The notes under the pieces are model-generated. The model saw only the letters and a program-made list of their open reading frames with translations, made no database searches and had not been told where the DNA came from. A stretch of DNA of 64,000 nucleotides, from the NCBI RefSeq assembly GCF_013364355.1, contig NZ_CP054931.1, positions 3,720,001-3,784,000 on the forward strand, in the 5' to 3' direction. Source of the stretch: Stenotrophomonas sp. NA06056 (GTDB lineage: Bacteria > Pseudomonadota > Gammaproteobacteria > Xanthomonadales > Xanthomonadaceae). Of the stretch, positions 56,202-64,000 are shown piece after piece (positions within the stretch are counted from its first letter, which is position 1; each line of letters starts with the position of its first letter). The position numbers were made by a program, and so were the translations under genes.

Positions 56202-56684
56202 ATGTTCACCAACGCCTCGCTCACCGGCAGCAAGCCGGAACAATACGCCCAGCTGCTGGAACAGGCCCGTGGCCTGGTCTACGGCGAGTCCGACCGCATC
56301 GCCAATGCGGCCAACCTCGCTGCGCTGGTCTACCACGCCCTGCCCGACCTGAACTGGGTGGGCTTTTACCTGTACGACGGCAAGGAACTGGTGGTCGGTC
56401 CGTTCCAGGGCCTGCCGGCCTGCGTGCGCATTCCGCTGGACAAGGGCGTGTGCGGTGCGGCCGCCAGCCAGCGCGTGACCCAGCGCATCGAGGACGTGGA
56501 GGCCTTCCCCGGCCATATCGCCTGCGATGCAGCATCGCGCTCGGAGCTGGTGGTTCCATTGATCCGGGATGATCAACTGATCGGTGTGTTCGATATCGAC
56601 AGCCCGGTTGTCGGCCGCTTCGATGCTGAGGACCAGGCCGGTCTGGAAGCCATCGCCCGCGTGTTCGTCGGGGCGTTGCCGTGA
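56202..56684 (+). CDS. Free methionine-(R)-sulfoxide reductase (GAF domain)
   Basis: A 160-residue GAF protein of the fRMsr family. Cys74, Cys84 and Cys108 have the same spacing as the three redox Cys of the E. coli enzyme, and the W-V-G-F-Y-L-Y stretch is typical. It reduces free Met-R-sulfoxide in the cytoplasm. It overlaps the next gene (GTGA). With msrA/msrB 3 kb away this region carries three methionine-repair enzymes. Confidence 0.9.
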   Translation: MFTNASLTGSKPEQYAQLLEQARGLVYGESDRIANAANLAALVYHALPDLNWVGFYLYDGKELVVGPFQGLPACVRIPLDKGVCGAAASQRVTQRIEDVEAFPGHIACDAASRSELVVPLIRDDQLIGVFDIDSPVVGRFDAEDQAGLEAIARVFVGALP

Positions 56685-57043
56685 GCGCGGTCAAGCTGCG
56701 CAACATCGGCCCGAAGAGCGCGGCATGGCTGCGCCAGGTGGGCCTGCGCAGCCGTGAGGACCTGGTTGCCCTCGGTGCCGTCGGCGCCTTCGTCAAGGTC
56801 AAGCGCGCCGGCTTCAAACCCAGCCTCAACCTGCTGTATTCGCTGGAAGGTGCGCTGCTGGACTGCCATTGGCAGGAACTGAGCGAACCGCAGCGCACTG
56901 CACTGGTGCAGGACTACGAAGCACGTATCGCCGTGCATCCGCTGAAGGCGGCAGGTCCGGCATCGGGCCCGGTGCATGAGCAGCGCTTCGACGCCGAGGA
57001 CGACGGCGAAGAAAGCACGGCCGAAAGCGCCGGCGAGGATTGA
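56681..57043 (+). CDS. TfoX C-terminal-domain protein
   Basis: A 120-residue protein. The first ~85 residues match the TfoX C-terminal domain (L-R-N-I-G-P-K-S-A-A-W-L; G-L-R-S-R-E-D-L), a helix-hairpin-helix-like fold; the tail is acidic. The N-terminal TfoX domain is absent, so a competence role cannot be assumed. GTG start, overlapping the fRMsr stop. Confidence 0.82.
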   Translation: MSAVKLRNIGPKSAAWLRQVGLRSREDLVALGAVGAFVKVKRAGFKPSLNLLYSLEGALLDCHWQELSEPQRTALVQDYEARIAVHPLKAAGPASGPVHEQRFDAEDDGEESTAESAGED

Positions 57044-57046
57044 TCG

Positions 57047-57069
57047 GTAGCGCCGGGCCATGCCCGGCG
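57047..57069 (+). repeat. SMAG-type REP
   Basis: GTAG plus CGCCGGGCCATGCCCGGCG, between the convergent tfoX-C and cobC-like genes. Confidence 0.75.
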
Positions 57070-57076
57070 AATGCGC

Positions 57077-57655
57077 TCAGGGCTGCTGCAGCTCCAGCAG
57101 CTCGCCCACCAGCCCGGTTTCACCACGCTCGACCCGCACGCGCAGGCGCGTGCCGTGGTCGATGCGCAGCGCCCAGCACAGCGACATCGGCAAGCCACAC
57201 ACCTGCGACAGCACCATGCGCAGCGGACCGCCGTGGCTGACCACTACCGTCGGCGGCGCGTCGTCGTCGTCCAGCAGCCGATCCAGCGCGCGCGCGATGC
57301 GCCGTTCGAAGTGGCCCCAGCTCTCGCCATGCGGCGGCGGAAACGCATGCGGATCCGCGTGGAAGGCGGCCAACGCGTCTTCCGGCAGATCGAACAGCGA
57401 TTGGCCATCCCAGTCGCCGAAATCCAGCTCTTCCCACTCCTCGTCGGCCTCCACGTCCAGCGCGCGTGGTGTGGCCAGTGCCATCGCCGTATGCAGCGAG
57501 CGCAGGCGCGGCGAACTGATCACCCGTTCCCACGATTGCCCGGCATAGGCATCGACCAGCTCCTGCGGCAGGCGGGCCAGCTGCGGCGGATCGCTGCGGC
57601 CATCGAGGAACTCATCACGACCGTTGCCGGCATGGCGGACCAGGTCGAGGATCAT
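57077..57655 (-). CDS. Histidine phosphatase, probable alpha-ribazole phosphatase (CobC-like)
   Basis: A 192-residue phosphoglycerate-mutase-fold protein. The usual R-H-G catalytic motif reads L-V-R-H-A-G near residue 6; S-S-P-R-L-R-S near 49, E-L-D-F-G-D-W near 77 and S-H-G-G-P near 144 are as expected. Closeness to a cobalamin riboswitch and btuB supports CobC (removal of phosphate from alpha-ribazole phosphate), but the riboswitch faces the other way. ATG at 57655 is chosen; an upstream ATG at 57778 lacks homology. Confidence 0.75.
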   Translation of the reverse strand: MILDLVRHAGNGRDEFLDGRSDPPQLARLPQELVDAYAGQSWERVISSPRLRSLHTAMALATPRALDVEADEEWEELDFGDWDGQSLFDLPEDALAAFHADPHAFPPPHGESWGHFERRIARALDRLLDDDDAPPTVVVSHGGPLRMVLSQVCGLPMSLCWALRIDHGTRLRVRVERGETGLVGELLELQQP

Positions 57656-57847
57656 GCGCGTGCCCAGTACGGGCGGCGCGGGAACAGCGGGAAACTGACG
57701 GACATCGGCAACGGCACCACGATAATTCGAGCTGCATTCTAGGCGCTGGCGCAGGCCCACTGCACCGTCCGGGTGCATCCGCGCCGGATCAATCGCGCAG
57801 GTTCCCCGCTACGGGCCGGCCGCGATGCCGTAGACTGCGCGCACTTC
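57656..57847. other. Gap between the cobC-like gene and the riboswitch
   Basis: No gene is recognised. It should contain the divergent promoters of the phosphatase and of btuB. Confidence 0.4.
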
Positions 57848-58046
57848 CAGGTGACCTGCGGCCCTGCCGGCAGGTTGAAACGGGAAGCCGGTGACGCGTG
57901 ACAACACGCCATGCCGGCGCTGCCCCCGCAACGGTAAGCACGTCAGTTCCAGGCATCCCGCCACTGTGCCGCAGGCATGGGAAGGCGCTTGGACGGTGGC
58001 CTCGAGCCACCCGGCGGCGAGCCCGGAGACCGGCCCGGAAGCCTCA
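57848..58046 (+). promoter_or_regulatory. Cobalamin riboswitch
   Basis: The conserved core GCTGCCCCCGCAACGGTA lies at 57919-57936 and the B12 box GCCCGGAGACCGGCC at 58021-58035, in the right order and spacing. It controls btuB, 125 bases downstream, presumably shutting it off when adenosylcobalamin is plentiful. Confidence 0.93.
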
Positions 58047-58170
58047 GGTCGCGATGCGGTGGGCATGGCGCTGGATGTCTGTGGCGATGGCCGCGGCATC
58101 GGCGCGTGCCTGCCTGTTGCGACTCCTCCCCTTCGCTGCGCGGGCGTGCGCGGCACCTGGAGTCCCCCCG

Positions 58171-60012
58171 ATGAAACTGCAGTCCCGAATGCTGTCCCTG
58201 GCTGTGTTGGCCGCTCTTCCCGCGTTGGCCCTGGCCGAAGATGGCGCTGCCGATCTCGATCAGGTGCTGGTCACCGCCACCCGCACCCCGATCGCCCTGC
58301 AGGACAGCATCGCGCCTGCACAGGTGATCGACCGTGCACAGATCGAATCCAGCCAGGCCACCTCCCTGCAGGAACTGCTGCAGGGCCGCGCCGGCATCAA
58401 CCTGACCAATGCCGGTGGCCTGGGCAAGCAGAGCTCGCTGTTCCTGCGTGGCACCAATTCCTCGCATACGGTGGTGCTGGTCGATGGCGTGCGCATCAAC
58501 AGCGCCGACCTCGGCCTGGCGATGTACCAGGATCTGCCGCTGGCGCAGATCGAGCGCGTGGAAATCGTGCGCGGCCCGCAGTCCAGCCTGTACGGCGCCG
58601 ATGCCATCGGCGGCGTGATCCAGATCTTCACCCGCCACAACCAGGGCGACTTCGCTCCGCACTTCCAGCTGGGGGGCGGCAGCAATGGCCTGCGTGAGGC
58701 CAGCGGCGGCATCGGCGGTGGCACCGAACGCGGTTGGTTCGGCGCCGACATCGCCTACCAGCATTCGGACGGCATCGATGCCTGCCGCGGCTCGGCCACG
58801 CTGTCTGCCGGCTGCTTCGCCGATGAACCCGACCGCGACGGCTATCGCAACCTGTCCAAGAGCCTGCGTGGTGGTTACAACCTCAACGACCAGTGGACCG
58901 TGGAAGGCAGCGCGCTGCGCGCCGACGGCGAGAACCACTACGACGGCTACTACAACTACTCCGAGACCCGCGAGCAGGTGCTGGCCGGCAAGGTGCGCTA
59001 CACCCCGTCCGAGCAGCTGACGCTGACCGCCAATGTCGGCCGCAGCGACAACGAGTCCGACAACTTCGGCGACTTCGGTGCACGCGGCAGTGCACAGACG
59101 CACCGCGACAGCGCCTCTCTGCAGGCTGACATCGGTGTTGCCGAAGGCCAGCTGCTCAGCGCCGGCGTGGACTGGAGCGAGGACAACCTGGACGGCAGCA
59201 GCGCCGGTTACCTGGTCGACAGCCGCCGCAATACCGGCGTGTTCCTGCAGTATCAGGCGCGCTTCGGCCGTCACCAGCTGCAGGCCAGCGCGCGCAATGA
59301 CGACAACCAGCAGTTTGGCAACCACGCCACCGGCAGCCTCGGCTGGGCGATGGAGCTGGGCCACGGCCTGCGTGTCAACGCCAGCTACGGCACCGCGTTC
59401 AAGGCGCCGACCTTCAGCGACCTGTACGACCCGTGGAGCGGCGTGCCGACGCTGGACCCGGAGACGTCCAAGAGTGCCAACCTCGGCATCTCGCAGCAGG
59501 GCCAGGGCTGGCGCTGGGGCCTGGACGTGTACGAGACCCGCATCGATGACCTGATCACCTATGACGCGGCCACCTTCCGCATGCAGCAGGTCGAGAAGGC
59601 ACGCATCCGCGGTGCGGAACTGACCGGCGGCGCCACCGTGGCCGGCTTCGACATCAACGCGCAGCTGAGCTTCACCGACCCGCGCAACCGCACCAATGGC
59701 AGCGCGCAGTTCGACAACTGGCTGGCACGCCGCGCGCAGCAGACTGCGCGTCTGGACATCGACCGCCGCTTCGGCGACTTCCGCACCGGTCTGACTGTGC
59801 AGGGCGCGGGCAAGCGCTACGACGATGCCGCCAATGCGGTGAAGGTCGGCGGCTACGGCACGCTGGATCTGCGCGCCGAATATGCGCTGACCCCGGCATG
59901 GTCGGTGCTGGCGCGGGTGGCCAATGTGTTCGACCGCGCGTACGAGACCGTGGCGTGGTTCAACCAGCCGGGCCGCGAGTACCAGCTGAGCGTGCGTTAC
60001 CAGCCGAAGTGA
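58171..60012 (+). CDS. btuB: Vitamin B12 outer-membrane receptor BtuB
   Basis: A 613-residue TonB-dependent receptor. It has a signal peptide (1-21), TonB box D-Q-V-L-V-T-A-T, plug domain with V-E-I-V-R-G-P-Q-S-S-L-Y-G-A-D-A-I-G-G near 130, and barrel with terminal V-R-Y-Q-P-K. The size equals E. coli BtuB (about 600), and the riboswitch upstream fixes the substrate. The terminal residue is Lys rather than the usual aromatic. Confidence 0.93.
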   Translation: MKLQSRMLSLAVLAALPALALAEDGAADLDQVLVTATRTPIALQDSIAPAQVIDRAQIESSQATSLQELLQGRAGINLTNAGGLGKQSSLFLRGTNSSHTVVLVDGVRINSADLGLAMYQDLPLAQIERVEIVRGPQSSLYGADAIGGVIQIFTRHNQGDFAPHFQLGGGSNGLREASGGIGGGTERGWFGADIAYQHSDGIDACRGSATLSAGCFADEPDRDGYRNLSKSLRGGYNLNDQWTVEGSALRADGENHYDGYYNYSETREQVLAGKVRYTPSEQLTLTANVGRSDNESDNFGDFGARGSAQTHRDSASLQADIGVAEGQLLSAGVDWSEDNLDGSSAGYLVDSRRNTGVFLQYQARFGRHQLQASARNDDNQQFGNHATGSLGWAMELGHGLRVNASYGTAFKAPTFSDLYDPWSGVPTLDPETSKSANLGISQQGQGWRWGLDVYETRIDDLITYDAATFRMQQVEKARIRGAELTGGATVAGFDINAQLSFTDPRNRTNGSAQFDNWLARRAQQTARLDIDRRFGDFRTGLTVQGAGKRYDDAANAVKVGGYGTLDLRAEYALTPAWSVLARVANVFDRAYETVAWFNQPGREYQLSVRYQPK

Positions 60013-60039
60013 AAAAACGCGCCGGGCATTGCCCGGCGC
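60012..60039 (-). terminator. Terminator of gph on the minus strand
   Basis: GCGCCGGGC and complement with a three-base loop. Six A precede it on the plus strand, giving T6 for minus transcripts. Confidence 0.75.
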
Positions 60040-60073
60040 CTCCTGACGCCATTGACGCATGGCGTCGATCTAC

Positions 60074-60136
60074 GTGCAGAGCCGGGCCCATGCTCGGCTC
60101 AGGCATCGAAGCAGCCGAGCGCCGGCTCGGCTCTAC
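60074..60136. repeat. Inverted SMAG-like pair
   Basis: AGAGCCGGGCCCATGCTCGG faces AGCCGAGCGCCGGCTCGGCT. The right copy overlaps the last codons of gph, and the left GTAG is changed to GTGC. Confidence 0.65.
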
Positions 60137-60813
60137 ACCGGAATGCCTGCAGCCAACCCTGGCAACTCGCGCAGGTCGTCGATCACTGCCACGGCGTGCG
60201 CGTTGTCCAGGTCCAGACCTCGCGGATAGCCATAACGCACCAGGGCGATCGGCATGCCGGCGTCCTCAGCGGCGCGGTAGTCGGTAAGCGAATCGCCAAC
60301 CATCAGGCACGCCTCGACGGGCAGTTCAAAGTGTGCGGCGATATGCCGCAACGGCTCACCGCTGGGCTTGCGCTGCGGCAGGGAATCACCGCCCAGCACC
60401 AGCGCGAAGGCCTCGGCGATGCCCAGGTGCTGCAGCAAAGGCGGCACCAGGGCTTCGGGCTTGTTGGTGCAGATCGCCAGTGGTACGTTCAACGCGCGCA
60501 ACTGCGTCAGCGCGCCCACGACGCCATCGAACAGCTGCGGGCTGCGCAGCAGGCATTCGCGGTAGTGGACCATGAAGGTCGGCATCACCGCTGCCAGGTC
60601 GATCTCGCGCCCGGCAGCCTGCACGGCCTGTTCGACCAGCCGGCGCACGCCGTCGCCGATCCAACCCAGAACGGTGGCTTCGGCTACGCGTGCGATGCCG
60701 ATGTCCTCCAGCGTGCGGTTCAGTGCTTCGGCGATATCGGCAGCGCTGTCGACCAGCGTGCCATCGAGGTCGAACACGACCAGCGGATAGGGATACGACA
60801 AGGGACGGCTCAC
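60133..60813 (-). CDS. gph: Phosphoglycolate phosphatase
   Basis: A 226-residue HAD phosphatase: V-F-D-L-D-G-T-L-V-D-S near 13, T-N-K-P near 115, G-D-S-L-T-D near 173. It matches Gph, which removes 2-phosphoglycolate arising from DNA repair. It stands alone with its own terminator. Confidence 0.88.
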   Translation of the reverse strand: MSRPLSYPYPLVVFDLDGTLVDSAADIAEALNRTLEDIGIARVAEATVLGWIGDGVRRLVEQAVQAAGREIDLAAVMPTFMVHYRECLLRSPQLFDGVVGALTQLRALNVPLAICTNKPEALVPPLLQHLGIAEAFALVLGGDSLPQRKPSGEPLRHIAAHFELPVEACLMVGDSLTDYRAAEDAGMPIALVRYGYPRGLDLDNAHAVAVIDDLRELPGLAAGIPV

Positions 60814-60851
60814 TCGTGCAACGTGGGGCCGTCCATTGTACGCCCGCGCTT

Positions 60852-61643
60852 TCAGCCGATCCGGCGTGCGCGGGTGGCCAGGAAGGTCGGCAGGTAGCGG
60901 TCGATCACGAAGCGCGGCTGCGGTTGCCAGTCTTCCATGAAGCGATCAATGACGAACCCGGCATCCAGCTGCCCGGCGATCAGATCAGCCAGGCTGTGGC
61001 CGAATGTCAGCGCTTCGCCACGGGCCAGCTTGGCCTCGCGCGCGGCTGGCTCCAGGTCTTCCAGGTCGGAATAGGGAATCGCGTACTGCGGGCGGATCAG
61101 GCCCTGCTCGCTCAACTGTGCGTCACGCGCAGCGACGAACACCACCGGATTGTAGAAGCTGGCCATCAGCAGGCCATCGCGGGCCAGCACCCGGTGGCAC
61201 TCGGCCCACACCGGACGCACGTCGGGCACGTACAGGTTCGAGATGGGATGGAACACCACGTCGAAGCTGCCATTGGCGAAGGCCTGCAGATCGCGCATGT
61301 CACCCTGCACGGTGCGCAGCGACAGACCATCGCGGTCGGCCACGGCGCGGTCCTGCGCCAGCTGCCCGTCGGAAAGATCGAACACGGTCACCTCGGCGCC
61401 TGCCGCAGCAAGCACGGGCGCCTGCTGGCCCCCGGCCGAGGCCAGGCACAGGATGCGCCTGCCCCGCACATCGCCGAGCCAATCCAGCGGCAGCGCACGC
61501 GGCGTCAGGTGCACCTGCCAGCGCCCCTCGCGGGCGTCGGCAATCGTTGCGGCGTCCACCGGCCGCGACCACTCGCGCACCTCGCTGGCCTGGCGGTCCC
61601 AGGCCGCACGGTTGTGGTCGATCAACGCCTGTCCATGGTTCAT
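60852..61643 (-). CDS. SAM-dependent methyltransferase
   Basis: A 263-residue class I methyltransferase with motif I I-L-C-L-A-S-A-G-G-Q-Q near 65 (a Gly-rich variant), V-F-D-L-S near 88 and D-V-V-F-H-P near 130. Substrate unknown. The start at 61643 follows GGAGA and overlaps the LysR stop, so both are co-transcribed. Confidence 0.78.
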   Translation of the reverse strand: MNHGQALIDHNRAAWDRQASEVREWSRPVDAATIADAREGRWQVHLTPRALPLDWLGDVRGRRILCLASAGGQQAPVLAAAGAEVTVFDLSDGQLAQDRAVADRDGLSLRTVQGDMRDLQAFANGSFDVVFHPISNLYVPDVRPVWAECHRVLARDGLLMASFYNPVVFVAARDAQLSEQGLIRPQYAIPYSDLEDLEPAAREAKLARGEALTFGHSLADLIAGQLDAGFVIDRFMEDWQPQPRFVIDRYLPTFLATRARRIG

Positions 61644-62569
61644 GTGTTCTCCTTGCCCGAGGGGCGCCAGTCCAGATCCTGGAAGGCCGGGCTCGCGAAG
61701 CATTCGGCGAGGAAGTCCAGGAATCGCCGCATGATAGCGGGCTGTTGTCGACGCGACGCGTACACAGCATGAATGCCGAGCTCGTCCAGGCTGTACTCGG
61801 GCAGCAGTTCGATCAGTTCGCCACTGCGCAGCAGCGGTGCCACCTGGTAGGTCGGCAGCATGGCGATGCCGGCATTGGCGCGCACGGCCTCCAGCAGCAG
61901 CGATGCTTCATTGGCACTGATGTTGCCGCCCACCGCAACCGACAACGAGCGCCCTGCGCGATGCAGCTGCCATAGGCTCTTGCCAACGTAGTGATGGGTC
62001 AGGCAGTTGTGCGTGACGAGGTGTTCGGGCGCGGTCGGCGTGCCACGTACCTGCAGGTAGGCGGGCGTCGCGCACAGCACCGAGCGGCAGATCGCCAACC
62101 GACGGGCGATCAGGCTGGGATCGATCTGCCGCGCGATGCGCACGGCCAGGTCGACGCGCTCCTCCACCAGGTTGACCATGCGGTCCACCAGCAGCAGTTC
62201 GATGCGTGCGGCTGGATGGCGCTGCACGAACGCGGCCACCGCGCGCGCCAGATGGCTCTGCCCGAACGACACGCTGGCGGTGATGCGCAGCGTGCCGTGT
62301 GGCTCGGGATCGTCGCTGGCCAGCTCGCCCTGTAGTTCCTCGCCGATCGCCAGCATCTGCCGGAAGCGCGCCAACGCGGCTTCACCGGCTCCGGTCAGGC
62401 TCACCCGCCGCGTGGTCCGGTGCAGCAGCCGCGCACCCAGCCAGCCTTCTACTTCGGCCAGGTAGCGGCTGACCATCGCCCGCGACATGTCCAGCACCTC
62501 GGCGGCGGCGGTCAGGCTGCCGCGCTCGGCGACTTCGACGAACACGGTCATGGCGGTCAATCGGTCCAT
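61640..62569 (-). CDS. LysR-family transcriptional regulator
   Basis: A 309-residue LTTR: helix-turn-helix at 1-60 (F-V-E-V-A-E-R-G-S-L-T-A-A-A) and a substrate domain (about 90-295). It is divergent from the NAD(P)-binding protein gene at 62675; LysR proteins commonly control the divergent gene. ATG at 62569 is chosen as the usual LTTR start. Confidence 0.88.
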   Translation of the reverse strand: MDRLTAMTVFVEVAERGSLTAAAEVLDMSRAMVSRYLAEVEGWLGARLLHRTTRRVSLTGAGEAALARFRQMLAIGEELQGELASDDPEPHGTLRITASVSFGQSHLARAVAAFVQRHPAARIELLLVDRMVNLVEERVDLAVRIARQIDPSLIARRLAICRSVLCATPAYLQVRGTPTAPEHLVTHNCLTHHYVGKSLWQLHRAGRSLSVAVGGNISANEASLLLEAVRANAGIAMLPTYQVAPLLRSGELIELLPEYSLDELGIHAVYASRRQQPAIMRRFLDFLAECFASPAFQDLDWRPSGKENT

Positions 62570-62674
62570 CTGCTCGATCCATGCAACAAACAAGCGCGTT
62601 ATACGCTGTTTTTCGAGCGACTGCAGCGGCCTACAGTGGCCTCATTCCCCCGCCCTACCCCACGGAGTCCTGCC
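62570..62674. promoter_or_regulatory. Divergent promoter region, likely LysR target
   Basis: A 105-base gap between the LysR gene and the divergent oxidoreductase. GCGCGTTATACGC near 62595 is a short palindrome-like motif with T-N11-A-type symmetry possible. Confidence 0.35.
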
Positions 62675-63313
62675 ATGAAGATCGCCCTCGTCGGTGCCAC
62701 CGGCAACATCGGCCGCCAGATCGCCCGCCACGCGCTGGCCAACGGCCACCAACTGACCGTCATCGTGCGCAGCGCGCAGGACCTGCCGGCCGAGCTGGCC
62801 GGCGCCCATCCGGTCATCGCCTCGCTGGATGACCAGGATGCCCTGGTCGCCGCCATCACCGGCCACGATGTGCTGGCCAGCGCCTATGGCCCGCGTCCGG
62901 GCGACGACATCGGTCGCGTCGGCGAGGTGGCCGCGCAGCTGGCCGATGCCGCCCGCAAGGCCAACGTGCCGCGTCTGGTGGTGGTCGGTGGTGCGGGCAG
63001 CCTGGAAGTCGCACCCGGCGTGCAGCTGGTCGATACCCCCAACTTCCCGGAGGCGTACAAGCCGTACGCACTGGCCCACCGTGAGGCGTTCAACCGCCTG
63101 CAGGCGGTGGATGACCTGGACTGGACCTTCTTCTCGCCGGCCGCCGAAATCGGCCCGGGTGAAGAGCGGGGCCAGTACCGCGTGCAGCTGAAGGCCTTCC
63201 TCGCCGATGCCAGCGGCCACAGCCGCATCAGCTACGCCGACTACGGCGCCGCGTTCGTCGCCGAACTGGAAGCGCGCAAGTACCCGAAGCAGATCATCAC
63301 GGCCGCATATTGA
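62675..63313 (+). CDS. NAD(P)-binding oxidoreductase (NmrA/atypical SDR)
   Basis: A 212-residue Rossmann protein with G-A-T-G-N-I-G-R near residue 7 and no SDR catalytic Tyr-Lys motif in the usual place. Such proteins reduce quinones or sense NADP(H). Probably regulated by the divergent LysR. Confidence 0.82.
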   Translation: MKIALVGATGNIGRQIARHALANGHQLTVIVRSAQDLPAELAGAHPVIASLDDQDALVAAITGHDVLASAYGPRPGDDIGRVGEVAAQLADAARKANVPRLVVVGGAGSLEVAPGVQLVDTPNFPEAYKPYALAHREAFNRLQAVDDLDWTFFSPAAEIGPGEERGQYRVQLKAFLADASGHSRISYADYGAAFVAELEARKYPKQIITAAY

Positions 63314-63440
63314 TCGACACGCTTGTTCTGTAGAGCCGAAGGCAACGGCAGGAGCCGTTGCCAACGTCGCTTGCGACGGCCCGCAGGGGGCCGGGCAAGG
63401 ACGCCCGGCATAGCCCACGCTCGGCTCAACGCAAACATGC

Positions 63441-63463
63441 AGCCGAGCATGGCTCGGCTCTAC
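63441..63463 (-). repeat. SMAG-type palindrome before the last gene
   Basis: AGCCGAGCATGGCTCGGCT plus CTAC. A degraded partner (TGTAGAGCCGA) is near 63331. Confidence 0.65.
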
Positions 63464-63477
63464 ACGAGGAATGCCCC

Positions 63478-64000
63478 ATGCGAACCGCTGCCCTGCTGTT
63501 CCCCCTCGCGCTGGCTGCAGGCTTCGCCAGCACCCCGCTGCTGGCCGCGCCGGCCGCCCCTGCATCTGCCAGCGCTGCGAAATCCGAGCTGCGCCTGCAG
63601 ACCTTCCATCCCGGCCCGCAGGCAATGTTCTCGGTGTCCTCGGTGCTGATCGAAGGGCGCAACGATGCGATCCTGGTCAACGCGCAGTTCGGTGCCGGCG
63701 ATGCGCGCCGGCTGGTCGAGCAGATCCGCGCCAGCGGCAAGCAACTGACCACCATCTACATCAGCCATGGCGACCCGGATTACTACTTCGGCCTGGCCAC
63801 CGTGCAGGACGCATTCCCGCAGGCGCGCATCGTCGCCACCGCGCAGACCGTGGCGCACATCCGAGAATCCCAGGCCGGCAAGCTGGCGTACTGGGGGCCG
63901 AAGATGGGCGCCGACGTTCCCGCACGCATCGTGGTGCCAGCCGTACTGGAAGGCGATGCACTGCAGCTGGAAGGCCAGCGCCTGCCGTTGATCGGCCTGG
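63478..64000 (+). CDS. Exported metallo-beta-lactamase-fold protein (3' end outside window)
   Basis: The first 174 residues are visible. A signal peptide (1-24, A-L-A-A-G-F...L-L-A-A) precedes an MBL fold. The metal motif reads S-H-G-D-P-D-Y near residue 98, where most MBL proteins have H-x-H-x-D-H, so two of three His are replaced. GAGGA lies eight bases before the ATG. Role unknown. Confidence 0.75.
   Translation, partial: MRTAALLFPLALAAGFASTPLLAAPAAPASASAAKSELRLQTFHPGPQAMFSVSSVLIEGRNDAILVNAQFGAGDARRLVEQIRASGKQLTTIYISHGDPDYYFGLATVQDAFPQARIVATAQTVAHIRESQAGKLAYWGPKMGADVPARIVVPAVLEGDALQLEGQRLPLIGL

Noticed and set aside
57077..57655. Riboswitch control of the cobC-like gene
   Set aside because: The cobalamin riboswitch reads on the plus strand, away from this minus-strand gene.
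57943..60060. A 705-codon open frame on the minus strand over btuB and the riboswitch
   Set aside because: A mirror of the btuB codons, with Val/Gln/Arg-rich composition and no domain.

Overview
The window looks like a Stenotrophomonas chromosome (S. maltophilia complex, Xanthomonadaceae). The evidence is high GC, many GTAG-led REP palindromes of the SMAG type known from S. maltophilia, and an O-antigen locus directly abutting a metB-like gene, the border used for the hypervariable LPS locus of xanthomonads. I could run no searches, so the genus call is inference. I see no tRNA, rRNA, CRISPR array or prophage.

Bases 1-22544 are the O-antigen locus, built as two convergent blocks. The plus-strand block (about 860-11516) is one tightly overlapping operon: a GtrB/ArnC-like polyprenyl-phosphate glycosyltransferase, a WecD-like N-acyltransferase, an acyl carrier protein, a FabG-like reductase, an AMP-ligase, a LuxE-like acyl-protein synthetase, a LuxC-like acyl reductase, a small EamA/SMR-type flippase, a methyltransferase, the WecE aminotransferase and a GT-C-like membrane protein. 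Together they read as a machine that makes an unusually acylated dTDP-4-amino-4,6-dideoxy sugar, carries it on a lipid and attaches it to O-antigen. The minus-strand block (22544 down to 11576) has the Wzm/Wzt ABC exporter, a 1085-residue methyltransferase/glycosyltransferase fusion, a GDP-sugar dehydratase/reductase, a complete GDP-D-glycero-D-manno-heptose pathway (HddA, GmhA, HddC, GmhB), a lipoprotein and an acyltransferase.

From 22544 to 33207 lie housekeeping genes: a cystathionine gamma-lyase/synthase and cystathionine beta-synthase pair, a YdcH-like protein, a DUF4398/OmpA-like pair, pilU, a radical-SAM/uracil-DNA-glycosylase pair, and tyrosine-catabolism maiA/fah. From 33208 to 37428 is a repeat-rich stretch with an IS110-family element sitting inside a palindromic repeat, plus an RhlE-type helicase. 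Next come an M14 peptidase, a TonB-dependent receptor and queD. A 580-base gap follows, holding a likely small RNA with two identical C-rich loops and two members of a palindrome family with a conserved core but different arms. After it comes an asparagine-synthetase homologue lacking the catalytic cysteine.

From 46122 onward: an RstAB-like two-component pair; a second two-component pair divergent from an exported methionine-sulfoxide repair operon (msrB, a DipZ-like electron carrier, msrA); a MocR regulator; bioD; free-methionine-sulfoxide reductase; a TfoX-C protein; a CobC-like phosphatase; a cobalamin riboswitch with btuB; gph; a methyltransferase/LysR pair; an NAD(P)-binding protein; and a metallo-beta-lactamase-fold protein cut by the window end.
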